From contig JADJYJ010000031.1 of the NCBI GenBank assembly GCA_016719785.1, positions 1-64,000 on the forward strand: a stretch of 64,000 nt of DNA, in the 5' to 3' direction. Position 1 is the stretch's first letter; each line of letters opens with the position of its first letter. Below, piece by piece: positions 24,829-33,445 of the stretch. Under the pieces are notes generated by a model. The model saw nothing but the letters and a program-made list of their open reading frames with translations. It was not told the origin of the DNA and searched no databases. The DNA comes from Candidatus Amarolinea dominans. GTDB taxonomy: Bacteria > Chloroflexota > Anaerolineae > SSC4 > Amarolineaceae. The translations under genes and the position numbers were made by a program.

Positions 24829-25992
24829 ATGTTAATTCAGCGTCTCAAGGTGTCCGGCCTGCTGTCATTTGGGCCGCGCGGGATTGATCTTCCGTTGACG
24901 AGCCTCAACGTACTGATCGGGCCGAACGGGTCGGGCAAGTCGAATCTGCTTGAGGTGCTGGCGTTGCTCAAAGCCGCGCCAGCCAACTTTCCCGCGCCCG
25001 TGAAAAAGATGGGTGGCGTGCGGGAATGGTTGTGGAAGGGCCAATCGGACGCTAAAGAGGCGGTCGTAGAGGCAATTGTGTGCTACCCTGCTGGACGACA
25101 ATCCTTACGGCATGGACTGGCTATTGCCGATCATGGTGGACGCTTCGAGGTCGTAGATGAATGGATCGAGAATGAGAAACCCAAACCATCCTATACTAGC
25201 CCCTATCTATATTACGCTTTCAAGCGCGGCAACCCAGTATTGAGTGACGCGCAAGAGGGCGATAGGTTGCTACGCCGCGATAATGTTAAAGTCGAGCAAT
25301 CAATCCTTTCGCAAGTGCGTGACCCAGAACGTTATCCTGAGCTAACTTGGCTGCAAGAAAAGTACGATCAGATTTACTTGTATCGAAATTGGTCTTTCGG
25401 GCCTGGATCGGCCCTAAGGCGCGAGCAAAGCACACTGGATCGAGCCGATTTTCTCGCCGATGGTGGGGGAAATCTGCCCCTCGTTCTTTCTCATTGGGGC
25501 AGCCAAGAGCGGGCAGCGTTGTTGGCTGAACTCAACGAACTGTATGAGGGAATCGAGGATTACAAGCTACCGATTGTCGGGGGCAACGTCCAATTGATCC
25601 TCATCGAGCGCGGCGGCCGTGAAATTCCTGCCACGCGCCTTTCCGACGGCACATTACGCTACCTGTGCCTGCTTGCTATCCTTCTTCATCCCGACCCGCC
25701 CCCTCTGATTGCGATCGAGGAACCGGAACTTGGCCTACACCCGGACGTCATCCCGCAGGTGGCGAAACTCCTGGTCGCGGCATCTGCGCGCACGCAACTT
25801 GTCGTCACCACCCACAGCGATGTGCTGGTAGATGCGCTCTCCTCTTACCCGGACAGCGTGATCGTCTGCGAAAAGCATGACGGCGAGTCGCAGTTCCGGC
25901 GGCTGGATGCCGATCCATTGAAGGAATGGCTGGAGAAATATACCCTGGGCCAGTTGTGGAGCATGGGCGAAATCGGGGGCAACCGATGGTGA
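24829..25992 (+). CDS. OLD/RecF-like AAA ATPase within the restriction locus
   Basis: This 387-residue ATPase has Walker A GPNGSGKS (residues 31-38) after LKVSGLLSFGPRGIDLPLTS. A long middle insertion is followed by the ABC-type signature region RLSDGTLRYLCLLAILLHP, Walker B LIAIEEPELGLHPDVIP and a TTHSD switch histidine. This is the AAA_21 architecture found in OLD-family nucleases, PARIS and other defence ATPases. GAGGAG lies eight bases before the chosen ATG; upstream in-frame residues come from the palindrome. Its stop overlaps the start of the DUF4276 gene, so they form a translationally coupled pair. It probably senses DNA ends or a phage product and licenses its partner (inference). 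Confidence 0.88.
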   Translation: MLIQRLKVSGLLSFGPRGIDLPLTSLNVLIGPNGSGKSNLLEVLALLKAAPANFPAPVKKMGGVREWLWKGQSDAKEAVVEAIVCYPAGRQSLRHGLAIADHGGRFEVVDEWIENEKPKPSYTSPYLYYAFKRGNPVLSDAQEGDRLLRRDNVKVEQSILSQVRDPERYPELTWLQEKYDQIYLYRNWSFGPGSALRREQSTLDRADFLADGGGNLPLVLSHWGSQERAALLAELNELYEGIEDYKLPIVGGNVQLILIERGGREIPATRLSDGTLRYLCLLAILLHPDPPPLIAIEEPELGLHPDVIPQVAKLLVAASARTQLVVTTHSDVLVDALSSYPDSVIVCEKHDGESQFRRLDADPLKEWLEKYTLGQLWSMGEIGGNRW

Positions 25993-26588
25993 CGGCAAAA
26001 CTCTACGTGGAGGGCGCGGGGCCGCGACGCGCTCAGCAGTCGCAGTGCCGCCGGGCCTTCGCCAAGTTCTTCGAGTCGGCGGGCGTGAAGAACCGACCGG
26101 GGGTAGAGCCGTGCGGGGGCCGGAGAGAAGCATTCGACAACTTCTGCCGGGCCATGAAATCGGCCGACGCTAATCAGTTACCGCTGCTATTGGTCGACGC
26201 GGAAGATGCCATCGCAGCGGGTCACACGACCTGGCAGCACTTGAAAGCACGCCCCAGCGATGACTGGAATAGGCCCGCCGGCGCGGGCGATGACCGTGCC
26301 TTCCTGATGGTCCAGGTCATGGAAACCTGGTTCCTGGCCGATCGGGTTATGCTCCGCCGATACTTTGGCCCGCACTTCTCGGACGCGCCTTTCCGGGTCT
26401 GGCCCGCGTTGGAGGCGGTGCCGAAGCAAACGGTCTACGAAGTTCTGGAGAAGGCGACGGCGGACTGCAAACAGGCGTACCGGAAGGGTGGCGTTTCGTT
26501 CGATTTACTCGCCAGCCTGGACCCGGCCAAGGTGGAAGCGGCGTGCCCGCACGCCAAAGCGCTTCTGCAGCGTCTCAGGAGCCTGTGA
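25986..26588 (+). CDS. DUF4276 family protein, possible TOPRIM-like effector paired with the ATPase
   Basis: This 200-residue protein shows the DUF4276 features VEGAGPRRAQQSQCRRAFAK, LLLVDAED, WQHLKARPSDDW, FLMVQVMETWFLADR and KVEAACPHAKALL. The early Glu in YVEG (E9) and the acidic DAED pair (D71, D74) fit the spacing of TOPRIM nuclease motifs; that fold assignment is my inference from the pattern. The ATG overlaps the ATPase stop, and its own stop overlaps the hsdR start (TGATG). The pair is thus embedded in the hsd operon. The likely role is a nuclease-like effector of an OLD-type anti-phage module. Confidence 0.85.
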   Translation: MVTAKLYVEGAGPRRAQQSQCRRAFAKFFESAGVKNRPGVEPCGGRREAFDNFCRAMKSADANQLPLLLVDAEDAIAAGHTTWQHLKARPSDDWNRPAGAGDDRAFLMVQVMETWFLADRVMLRRYFGPHFSDAPFRVWPALEAVPKQTVYEVLEKATADCKQAYRKGGVSFDLLASLDPAKVEAACPHAKALLQRLRSL

Positions 26589-29500
26589 TGTCTGACCCAC
26601 GCACTTCCGAGACGGCCTTCGAGACCGTCATCGAGACTCACCTCCTGGCTCACGGTTACGTCCCCGTGGATCGGGCCGGCTTCGACCGTGAGCGCGCCAT
26701 CTTCCCGGCGACGGCGCTGGCCTTCATCCGCGAGACCCAGCCGAAGGAATGGGCCAAACTCGAGGCACTGCATGGCGACAAAACCGGCGAGCAGATTCTC
26801 ACCGACCTGTGCAAGTGGTTGGACGCGAACGGCAGCCTCGCGACCTTGCGCCACGGCTTCAAGTGCTACGGCCGGACCCTGCGGGTGGCCTTCTTCAAGG
26901 CGGCCCACGAGCTGAACCCGGAACTGGAAGCGCGCTACGCCGCCAACCGTCTGGGCATCACCCGCCAGCTTCACTTTTCGCCGCGCTCCGAGAAATCAGT
27001 GGATGTCACCCTCAGCCTGAACGGCATCCCCGTCGCCACGGCCGAGCTTAAGAACCCGTTCACCGGCCAGACGATGGAACATGCGCGCCGGCAATACCAG
27101 CAGGATCGCGACCCGCGCGAGCCGATCTTCGAGTTCAAGCGGCGCACCCTGGTCCATTTCGCCGTGGATACCGAGGTGGTCTTCATGACCACGCGGCTGG
27201 CCGGGCCGGCGACCTACTTCCTACCCTTCAATCGGGGCTGCGCCGGCGGCGCGGGCAATCCACCCGACCCGGCCGGCCGCACCTACCGCACGGCCTACCT
27301 GTGGGAGGAAGTCCTGCAGCGGGACAGCTTCCTCGACCTGCTGGCGCGCTTCATCCATCTGCAAATCGAAGAAAGGCGCGACGACCAGGGCCGCAAGGTC
27401 AAGAAGGAGACGCTGATCTTCCCCCGCTACCACCAGCTTCAAGCCATACGCACCCTGGTGGCGGCCACCCGCACGGAGGGCGTGGGCCACAACTACCTGA
27501 TCGAACACTCGGCCGGCAGCGGCAAGAGCAACACCATCGGCTGGCTTGCCCACCGCCTGGCCTCGCTGCACGACACGGCCAACCGCCGCGTCTTCGACAG
27601 CGTCATCGTGGTCACCGATCGCATCGTGCTCGACCAGCAGTTGCAGGACACCATCTACCAGTTCGATCACAAGCGCGGCGTGGTGCAGAAAATTGATGAA
27701 AGCTCCCGTCAACTGGCCGAGGCGCTGGAGAACGCGGTGCCGGTGATCATCACCACCCTGCAGAAGTTCCCGTTCGTCTCCAGGCAATTGCTCAAAATGG
27801 CGGAGGAGCGGGGCGAACAGAGCGCAGGCGCGCTGCCGACGCGGCGCTGCGCGGTGATCATTGACGAGGCGCACAGCTCCCAGGGCGGCGAGAGCGCCGC
27901 CGACCTCAAAGAAGTGTTGGGCGGCGAGGAGTTGCGCCAGGCGGCCCAGCAGCAGGCGGCCGCAGAAGGCCTGGACGACATGGCGGAGCTGTTCCGCAGC
28001 ATGGTCAAGCGCGGCCGCCAGGCCAACCTGAGCTTCTTCGCCTTCACCGCCACGCCCAAGTACAAGACCTTCGCCGTCTTTGCCGAGAACGGGGAGCCGG
28101 CCCACCGCTACACCATGCGCCAGGCCATCGAGGAAGGCTTCATTCTCGATGTGCTCGCCCACTACACCACCTACGCCACCTACTACAAGCTGCTCAAAGC
28201 CTGCGAGGACGACCCCAACGTCGAGCGCAAGCAGGCGGCGCGCGCCCTGGCCCGCTTCATGGCGCTGCACCCGCACAACATCGCCCAGAAGACCGAGGTG
28301 ATGGTGGAGCATTTCCAGGCCGTCACGCGGCACAAGATCGGAGGTCGGGCCAAGGCGATGGTCGTGACGGACTCACGACTCGCGGCTGTGCGCTACAAGC
28401 AGAGCTTCGACCGCTATATCCAGGAGAAAGGCTATCCCATCAAGACGCTGGTAGCCTTCTCTGGCACGGTGCAGGACGATAAACTGCCCGACGTGAGCTA
28501 CACCGAGGAGGGGATGAACCGCGGCATCCGCGAGAATGAGCTGCCCGAGAAGTTCGCAACCACGGAGTACCAGGTATTGCTGGTGGCCGAGAAATATCAG
28601 ACCGGCTTCGACCAGCCGCTGCTGCACACGATGTACGTGGACAAGCGGCTGGCCGGCATCCAGGCTGTGCAGACCCTCTCGCGGCTCAACCGCACCCATC
28701 CGCTCAAGGAAGATACCTTTGTCCTTGATTTCGTCAACGATCCGGCCGAGATTCGTGAGGCGTTCAAGGTCTACTACGAAGGCGCCGAAGTCGGCGAGGC
28801 GGTGGACCCGGCGCGCCTCTACCAGATTCAGGCCGAATTGGACGCTTCAGGCATTTACCTGGCCGAAGAAGTGGCACGCTTCTGCGCGATCTACTTCAAA
28901 CCCAAAGAGCGCCAGAGCGCCGCCGATCACCAGGCCATGAACGCCGCGCTGGATCCCCCGGTGCAGCGCTTCACTGTGCGCCAGCGGGAGGACGAAGCCG
29001 AAGCCGAGTTGTGGCGGGGCAAACAGCAGGCATTCCGCAATCTCTACAGCTTCCTCAGCCAGATCATCCCCTACCAGGACTCGGACCTGGAGCGGCTCTA
29101 CATCTTTCTGCGCCATCTCGGCGCCAAACTGCCGCGGCGGCGCGGCGGTCCGGCCTACAAGTTCGATGAGGATGTGTGGCTGGAGTACTATCGCCTGCAG
29201 AAGATCAGCGAAGGTTCGATTGATCTGCGGCAGGGGTACGCGCAGCGTCTCGACGGCCCGGCCGAGGTGGGCAGCGGCATGGTGCGCGAGCAGCCGATCT
29301 CGCTCTCGCGCCTCATTGACATCGTGAACCAACAGTTTGGCACCGACTTCAACCAGGCCGACCAACTCTTCTTCGATCAAATCGTCGAAGTTGCCCTGCG
29401 CGACGCAACCTTACAACAGGCCGCGGCGGTCAACCCCGGCGACAAATTCGAATTGGTCTTCAAGAACCTGCTCGAAACCCTCTTTATGGAACGCATAGAC

Positions 29501-29611
29501 CAGAACGAAGAGATCTTCGTGCGCTTCATGAACGACCCCGAATTTCGCAAGACGATCACCGCTGGGCTGGCAGCGGAGGCGTATCATCGGCTGCGCACGG
29601 CCGGGATCTGA
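26588..29611 (+). CDS. hsdR: Type I restriction endonuclease subunit HsdR
   Basis: This 1007-residue motor and nuclease subunit is of normal length. The N-terminal PD-(D/E)xK nuclease has D139, E153 and K155 in SVDVTLSLNGIPVATAELKN. The superfamily 2 translocase has Walker A HSAGSGKSNTIGWLAHRL near residue 310 and DEAH near 425 (VIIDEAHSSQGGES). It continues with FFAFTATPKYKTF and a second RecA domain with ARAMVVTDSR-like and VQTLSRLNRTHP motifs. The C-terminal helical domain that binds HsdM is present. The start at MSDPRTSE overlaps the DUF4276 stop by one base. No truncation is seen, so the nuclease subunit appears functional. Confidence 0.94.
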   Translation: MSDPRTSETAFETVIETHLLAHGYVPVDRAGFDRERAIFPATALAFIRETQPKEWAKLEALHGDKTGEQILTDLCKWLDANGSLATLRHGFKCYGRTLRVAFFKAAHELNPELEARYAANRLGITRQLHFSPRSEKSVDVTLSLNGIPVATAELKNPFTGQTMEHARRQYQQDRDPREPIFEFKRRTLVHFAVDTEVVFMTTRLAGPATYFLPFNRGCAGGAGNPPDPAGRTYRTAYLWEEVLQRDSFLDLLARFIHLQIEERRDDQGRKVKKETLIFPRYHQLQAIRTLVAATRTEGVGHNYLIEHSAGSGKSNTIGWLAHRLASLHDTANRRVFDSVIVVTDRIVLDQQLQDTIYQFDHKRGVVQKIDESSRQLAEALENAVPVIITTLQKFPFVSRQLLKMAEERGEQSAGALPTRRCAVIIDEAHSSQGGESAADLKEVLGGEELRQAAQQQAAAEGLDDMAELFRSMVKRGRQANLSFFAFTATPKYKTFAVFAENGEPAHRYTMRQAIEEGFILDVLAHYTTYATYYKLLKACEDDPNVERKQAARALARFMALHPHNIAQKTEVMVEHFQAVTRHKIGGRAKAMVVTDSRLAAVRYKQSFDRYIQEKGYPIKTLVAFSGTVQDDKLPDVSYTEEGMNRGIRENELPEKFATTEYQVLLVAEKYQTGFDQPLLHTMYVDKRLAGIQAVQTLSRLNRTHPLKEDTFVLDFVNDPAEIREAFKVYYEGAEVGEAVDPARLYQIQAELDASGIYLAEEVARFCAIYFKPKERQSAADHQAMNAALDPPVQRFTVRQREDEAEAELWRGKQQAFRNLYSFLSQIIPYQDSDLERLYIFLRHLGAKLPRRRGGPAYKFDEDVWLEYYRLQKISEGSIDLRQGYAQRLDGPAEVGSGMVREQPISLSRLIDIVNQQFGTDFNQADQLFFDQIVEVALRDATLQQAAAVNPGDKFELVFKNLLETLFMERIDQNEEIFVRFMNDPEFRKTITAGLAAEAYHRLRTAGI

Positions 29612-29758
29612 GCCGCACCCCTCGGTCCCCCGGCTTGCGACGTATCGTCATGATGGGCAGCATTGCGACCGTGGTCGGCCGCAACCTCGACACGGGCGTC
29701 GCACGCGAGTCAATTCGCCAATGGACATCGTTTCGTGACAGCATTTGGGATTCCTGCT

Positions 29759-29830
29759 CGGCTGCGCACAACCGTCATGCTCTTGGCGGTGATCGCCTTA
29801 GGATTTGCCAGCTCTGGCCCGGCGCAGGCT
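29759..29830 (+). pseudogene. Remnant of a beta-propeller gene signal-peptide region
   Basis: These 72 bases align without gaps to 20425-20496 inside the propeller gene at 20395-21519 (63 of 72 identical by hand count). They translate as RLRTTVMLLAVIALGFASSG then PAQAS and a stop. No upstream start or downstream propeller survives. It is a decayed copy on the far side of the restriction locus. The rest of 29612-29903 shows nothing else recognisable. Confidence 0.7.
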
Positions 29831-29903
29831 TCGTAGCCAAAAGTTTTGACATAATGACTATCTCGGGATGAGGCGCAGAGGTCAATTCAGCATTCAGCAT
29901 TCC

Positions 29904-30572
29904 TCATTCCCTCCCCCTCACAACCGTCACTGCCAGCCCATCCACGTAAGGCACAACCGTGCTGACGAGGCGTGGATCGGAGGCCAGCATGGTCATCGTA
30001 CGCTGCATGGCCCGTACGTGCGGTAAATCCTGGGCTGCCTGATCCACCAGCCGGCCATGCAACTCAACGTTATCCAGCACAATCGCCGTTCCGGGTCGTG
30101 CCAGACGGATCGCCCACTCCAGGTAGTCAGGATAAGTTTCCTTGTCCGCGTCAATAAAGATCATATCAAAGGGGGCGGCCGGCGTCAGGGTGGGCAGCGT
30201 GGCGAGAGCCGGGCCGCTGATCACGGTCGCCGTGGCGCCCAGACCCAGGCGATTCCACTGACCCTGGGCAAACGCCGCGTGACGGGGGTTCATCTCCAGA
30301 CTGATGAGCCGGCCAGCGGCCGGTAGCGCACGAGCGATCCAGGCGCCGCTGTAACCGCCCAGGGCGCCGATTTCCAGCACATGACGCGCGCCGGTCAGGG
30401 CCACCAGCAGTTGCAAGAACTTACCCTGCTCGGGGCCAATGCTGATCGCCGGCAGACCGGCCGCCTGCGCCTCGAGCTGCAATTGCACCAGGTCAGCGTC
30501 ATCTTGATGAAAATGGGTGCGCAGATACCTCTGAAAAGGACTGAGTTGAGTCTCTTGTTCAAGCGTTGACAT
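29904..30572 (-). CDS. SAM-dependent O-methyltransferase (class I, CCoAOMT-like)
   Basis: This 222-residue enzyme transfers methyl from SAM to a hydroxyl of a small molecule. Motifs: VLEIGALGGYSGAWIARAL (SAM loop), LISLEMNPRHAAFA, DMIFIDADKETYPDYLEWAI (metal and substrate acidic residues) and GTAIVLDNVELHGRL. These match the catechol/caffeoyl-CoA O-methyltransferase family that bacteria use for diverse phenolics. GAGGTGA lies five bases before the MSTLEQETQ start. An extended -10 (TGT-TACAAT on the minus strand, 30615-30620) lies about 45 bases upstream. Natural substrate unknown. Confidence 0.88.
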   Translation of the reverse strand: MSTLEQETQLSPFQRYLRTHFHQDDADLVQLQLEAQAAGLPAISIGPEQGKFLQLLVALTGARHVLEIGALGGYSGAWIARALPAAGRLISLEMNPRHAAFAQGQWNRLGLGATATVISGPALATLPTLTPAAPFDMIFIDADKETYPDYLEWAIRLARPGTAIVLDNVELHGRLVDQAAQDLPHVRAMQRTMTMLASDPRLVSTVVPYVDGLAVTVVRGRE

Positions 30573-30737
30573 CGAATCACCTCGCCATAGATTTATGCCG
30601 CAAAGGCAGCCGCTATTGTAACACAAGCTTCGGCGCGGCGCCGACCGGTTTTGGCGGGCCGGCTTCTGTATGTTCCCTGCGCTCCTGGTGGTCGAGTGTA
30701 CGCTGTATGCGGAATTGCTGACCGAGGCTGTCCAACC

Positions 30738-30767
30738 TTGGCGTGACAGCCGCGGTTGTGGTAGAAT
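30738..30767 (+). promoter_or_regulatory. Promoter of the ATP-grasp gene
   Basis: TTGGCG (30738-30743), an 18-base spacer and TAGAAT (30762-30767). The start codon at 30781 is only 13 bases beyond the -10, so the transcript would have a leader of a few bases. Confidence 0.5.
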
Positions 30768-30780
30768 CCGCCCCATCCGT

Positions 30781-32049
30781 ATGGGCAAACAGATTCTTCT
30801 TCTCAGCGGCGCGCTTAGCTACCGCAACAACGCCTTCCTCGACGCGGCCGCTCGCCTGGGGCTGGACGTGATCGAGGTGGTTGACCTGCCGCGCGCGCTG
30901 GCCGATCTCTGGCACATGCCGTTGGCAGTGCCGTTTAGCCAGCCTGACCTTGCGCTGCCGATCATTGTTGACTATGCGCGCCAGTATCCGGTGCAGGCGG
31001 TGCTGGCAACCGATGACACCGGCAGCCTCCTGGCCGCGCAGGTCGCCGCGGCGCTGGGCCTGCAGCACAACTCACCGCAGGCCGCGTTGGCGGCGCGCAA
31101 CAAACACCTCATGCGCCAACTCTTCGCCGCGGCCGGGACGCCTTCACCCCAGTCGGCGCGCTATGATCTGGACGCCGACCCTGTCGCGTTGGCTGCGCAG
31201 TTTCGCTACCCCGTGGTGCTGAAGCCGCTCTTGCTATCAGGCAGCCGGGGTGTCATTCGCGCCAACAACCCGGCCGGGTTTGTGGCAGCCTTTGCGCGTA
31301 CCGCCGCCATCGTGAGCGACGCGTCGAGTCACGCCGGCGCGGATGGCCATGCGCTGCTCGTGGAAACGTACATTCCTGGCGTGGAAGTGGCGCTCGAAGG
31401 CTTGCTCTTCGATGGGCAACTGACCGTGCTGGCGCTGTTTGACAAGCCTGATCCGCTGGAGGGGCCGTTCTTCGAGGAGACAATCTACGTCACGCCGTCG
31501 CGACTGCCGTCCGCAGTGCAGGCGCAGATTGCCGAGGTGACTGCACAGGCCGCGGCGGCCCTGGGGCTGCGCGTGGGGCCAGTGCATGCGGAACTGCGCA
31601 TCGACGCGGATGGCCCGTGGATGGTGGAGATGGCCGGGCGTTCGATCGGCGGCTACTGCTCGCAAACGCTGCGCTTTGACCTCGATCGCAGCCTGGAGGA
31701 GTTGATTCTGCGCCAGGCCGCCGGCCTTGACTTGGGACCGCTCAACCCGACCAGCCAGGCCAACGGCGTGATGATGATCCCCATCCCCAAAGCTGGTTTT
31801 CTGCGGCATGTCTCTGGCCTGGCGGCGGCGCGAGCCGTTCCCGGTATTGACGAAATCATCATCAGCGCGCCGCTGCACAACCCGATCGTGCCGCTGCCAG
31901 AGGGCGCCAGTTACCTCGGCTTCATCTTTGCGCGCGGGCCTGACCCAGCGTTCGTCGAAGGCGCGCTGCGCGCGGCGCACGCGTGCCTGCACTTTGACAT
32001 CGAGGATGGTTTGCCTATCGCCAAGGGCGAGGCCAGGTTCCAGGGCTGA
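30781..32049 (+). CDS. ATP-grasp domain protein (carboxylate-amine ligase type)
   Basis: This 422-residue protein has the ATP-grasp plan: an N-terminal Rossmann-like region (KQILLLSGALSYRNNAFLDA), then ARNKHLMRQLFAAAGTPSPQ. The ATP-binding core is YPVVLKPLLLSGSRGVIRAN with LLVETYIPGVEVALEGLLFD. The metal and catalytic loop is GPVHAELRIDADGPWMVEMA GRSIGGYC. The pattern is nearest the L-amino-acid ligase/carbamoyl-type ATP-grasp group that joins a carboxylate to an amine; the substrates are unknown. The start is chosen at MGKQILLL because earlier Met codons lie within the predicted promoter. No ribosome-binding site is visible. Confidence 0.85.
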   Translation: MGKQILLLSGALSYRNNAFLDAAARLGLDVIEVVDLPRALADLWHMPLAVPFSQPDLALPIIVDYARQYPVQAVLATDDTGSLLAAQVAAALGLQHNSPQAALAARNKHLMRQLFAAAGTPSPQSARYDLDADPVALAAQFRYPVVLKPLLLSGSRGVIRANNPAGFVAAFARTAAIVSDASSHAGADGHALLVETYIPGVEVALEGLLFDGQLTVLALFDKPDPLEGPFFEETIYVTPSRLPSAVQAQIAEVTAQAAAALGLRVGPVHAELRIDADGPWMVEMAGRSIGGYCSQTLRFDLDRSLEELILRQAAGLDLGPLNPTSQANGVMMIPIPKAGFLRHVSGLAAARAVPGIDEIIISAPLHNPIVPLPEGASYLGFIFARGPDPAFVEGALRAAHACLHFDIEDGLPIAKGEARFQG

Positions 32050-32120
32050 TGGCCTAGTTCGTAGGTGGAGATGAGCAGGATGGATGGTGTTACTACAGGA
32101 TGCCGCATTCACGCAAAATC

Positions 32121-32465
32121 CTACTTGCGTGCGGCGCCGCCTTTCTGTTTCTGTCCACCGCCCGGCGTCGTCCATCCCTCGGGCATCTGGCCTTCGTCGC
32201 TGAAGAAGAACTGCTCCATCTGCTGCAGAAGAAAATCCTGCGCATTTGGATCACCGAGGCTGAGTCCGTAATGGTTGATGAGCAGCGTCTGGTAAGACGG
32301 CCACATCTCCCACGCCTCCCGCGAAATGTCGTTGAAGATGCGCTCGCCCAGCTTGCCCTTGAACGGTGCTTTGTCCAAGCCCGGCAGCAGGCGACCAAGC
32401 TTGCGGCACATCACCATGCGCGTGTTGTCGGGGCTGAAACCAATGTTGGCGGCTGGATCGGCCAT
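32121..32465 (-). CDS. YggX-like Fe(II)-trafficking/oxidative-damage protection protein
   Basis: This 114-residue cytoplasmic protein has the YggX signature: MVMCRKLGRLLPGLDKAPFK (with the conserved Cys early in the protein), GKLGERIFNDISREAWEMW, YQTLLINHYGLSLGDPNAQD and LLQQMEQFFFSDE. The family protects Fe-S clusters and helps iron trafficking. AGGAG lies seven bases before the MADPAANIGF start; the in-frame extension upstream would run into the divergent formyltransferase gene and is rejected. The C-terminal 20 residues are Gly/Lys-rich and longer than in enteric YggX. Its start is divergent from the formyltransferase-like gene, 46 bases apart. Confidence 0.85.
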   Translation of the reverse strand: MADPAANIGFSPDNTRMVMCRKLGRLLPGLDKAPFKGKLGERIFNDISREAWEMWPSYQTLLINHYGLSLGDPNAQDFLLQQMEQFFFSDEGQMPEGWTTPGGGQKQKGGAARK

Positions 32466-32511
32466 GTCGAATCTCCTGATCTGAATTTGTGGTGCGGGTG
32501 ATTGTACACCA

Positions 32512-33399
32512 ATGAGCATTGAGACCCAAAAGCTGCGCATCGTCTTCATGGGCATGGATGGTGTTTTTTCGGCCATTCCCATGCAGTATTTGCTGGCGCA
32601 CGGCGTGCAGGTCTGCGCGGTGGTGACGCCAGGCTCCGCGCCGGAGGAATCCGCGCTGCTGCTCTCGGTCAACGCACACCCGCCATCCATCGTTGCGCAG
32701 GCGGCCGCGGCCGGGCTGCCGGTGATCTACGTCAAGCATCTGCGCGGCACGCCGGTGATTGCGCGTTTGGCCGCGCTGGCCCCTGATGTCATCCTGGTTG
32801 CATGTTTTTCGTTGATCTTGCCCGCCGAGCTGCTGCAGGCGCCACGCCTGGGCTGTTTCAATCTGCACCCGTCGCTGCTGCCCGGCTACCGCGGCCCCGC
32901 GCCCCTCTTTTGGCAATGGCGCCTGGGCGAAGAGCAAACCGGCGTCACGCTGCACCGGATGACGCCAGCCGTGGATGCGGGCGAAGTCGTTGCACAGGCC
33001 GGCGTACCCTTGCCCGATGGCAGCAGCGGGTCGCAGGCCGATGCGCTGATCGCTCAGGCCGGCGCCGCGTTGATGCTGCAAACGCTGACCCGCCTGGCGC
33101 AAGGGCCGCTCTCAGTCCGGCCGCAGGACGAGGCGCGCAGCACCTACTTTCCCTGGCCCAGCGATTCTGATTTCAAGCTTAGCCCCACCTGGTCGGCGCG
33201 GCGCGCCTTCAACTTCATGCGCGGCACGGCCGCATGGGGCTATCCATACCGGTTAACAGGTCACGACACCACGTTGTGGCTGCAAACCGCGCTCGATTTT
33301 GATCTCCAACAACAGCTTGACCGGCCACTGCTGCGAACCGGGCGCGAGGCGCTGATTCAATTTGCCCCCGGCGTCCTGCGTGCCACCGTGTTGTGGTAG
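32512..33399 (+). CDS. Methionyl-tRNA formyltransferase-like protein
   Basis: This 295-residue protein has the formyltransferase fold and an intact catalytic triad: N117, H119 in the CFNLHPSLLPGYRGPAPLFW motif, and D155 in TPAVDAGEVVAQ. The spacing is that of Fmt (Asn-x-His, then Asp 36 residues after His). A C-terminal extension (residues 210-295) resembles the Fmt tRNA-binding domain (WSARRAFNFMRGTAAWGYPY). It may be a paralogue acting on another formyl acceptor, because the N-terminal part is divergent (IVFMGMDGVFSAIPM). No def gene accompanies it, as would be usual for the housekeeping fmt. The stop codon lies inside a palindromic repeat. Confidence 0.82.
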   Translation: MSIETQKLRIVFMGMDGVFSAIPMQYLLAHGVQVCAVVTPGSAPEESALLLSVNAHPPSIVAQAAAAGLPVIYVKHLRGTPVIARLAALAPDVILVACFSLILPAELLQAPRLGCFNLHPSLLPGYRGPAPLFWQWRLGEEQTGVTLHRMTPAVDAGEVVAQAGVPLPDGSSGSQADALIAQAGAALMLQTLTRLAQGPLSVRPQDEARSTYFPWPSDSDFKLSPTWSARRAFNFMRGTAAWGYPYRLTGHDTTLWLQTALDFDLQQQLDRPLLRTGREALIQFAPGVLRATVLW

Positions 33400-33421
33400 A
33401 GACGCCGGAGGCGTGCCCTAC
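33396..33421. repeat. Palindromic GTAG...CTAC element at the formyltransferase stop
   Basis: A 26-base imperfect palindrome running from GTAGAGACGCC to GGCGTGCCCTAC, whose first bases include the TAG stop. It lies between convergent genes and may act as a bidirectional terminator. It resembles the element at 24758-24813 in its GTAG/CTAC ends. Confidence 0.45.
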
Positions 33422-33445
33422 GGTTGGGGGAGCGTCCTTGTCGGA

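Noticed and set aside
29635..29871. 78-codon open frame after hsdR
   Set aside because: It does not follow the frame of the signal-peptide remnant at 29759-29830, has no ribosome site and no family resemblance.
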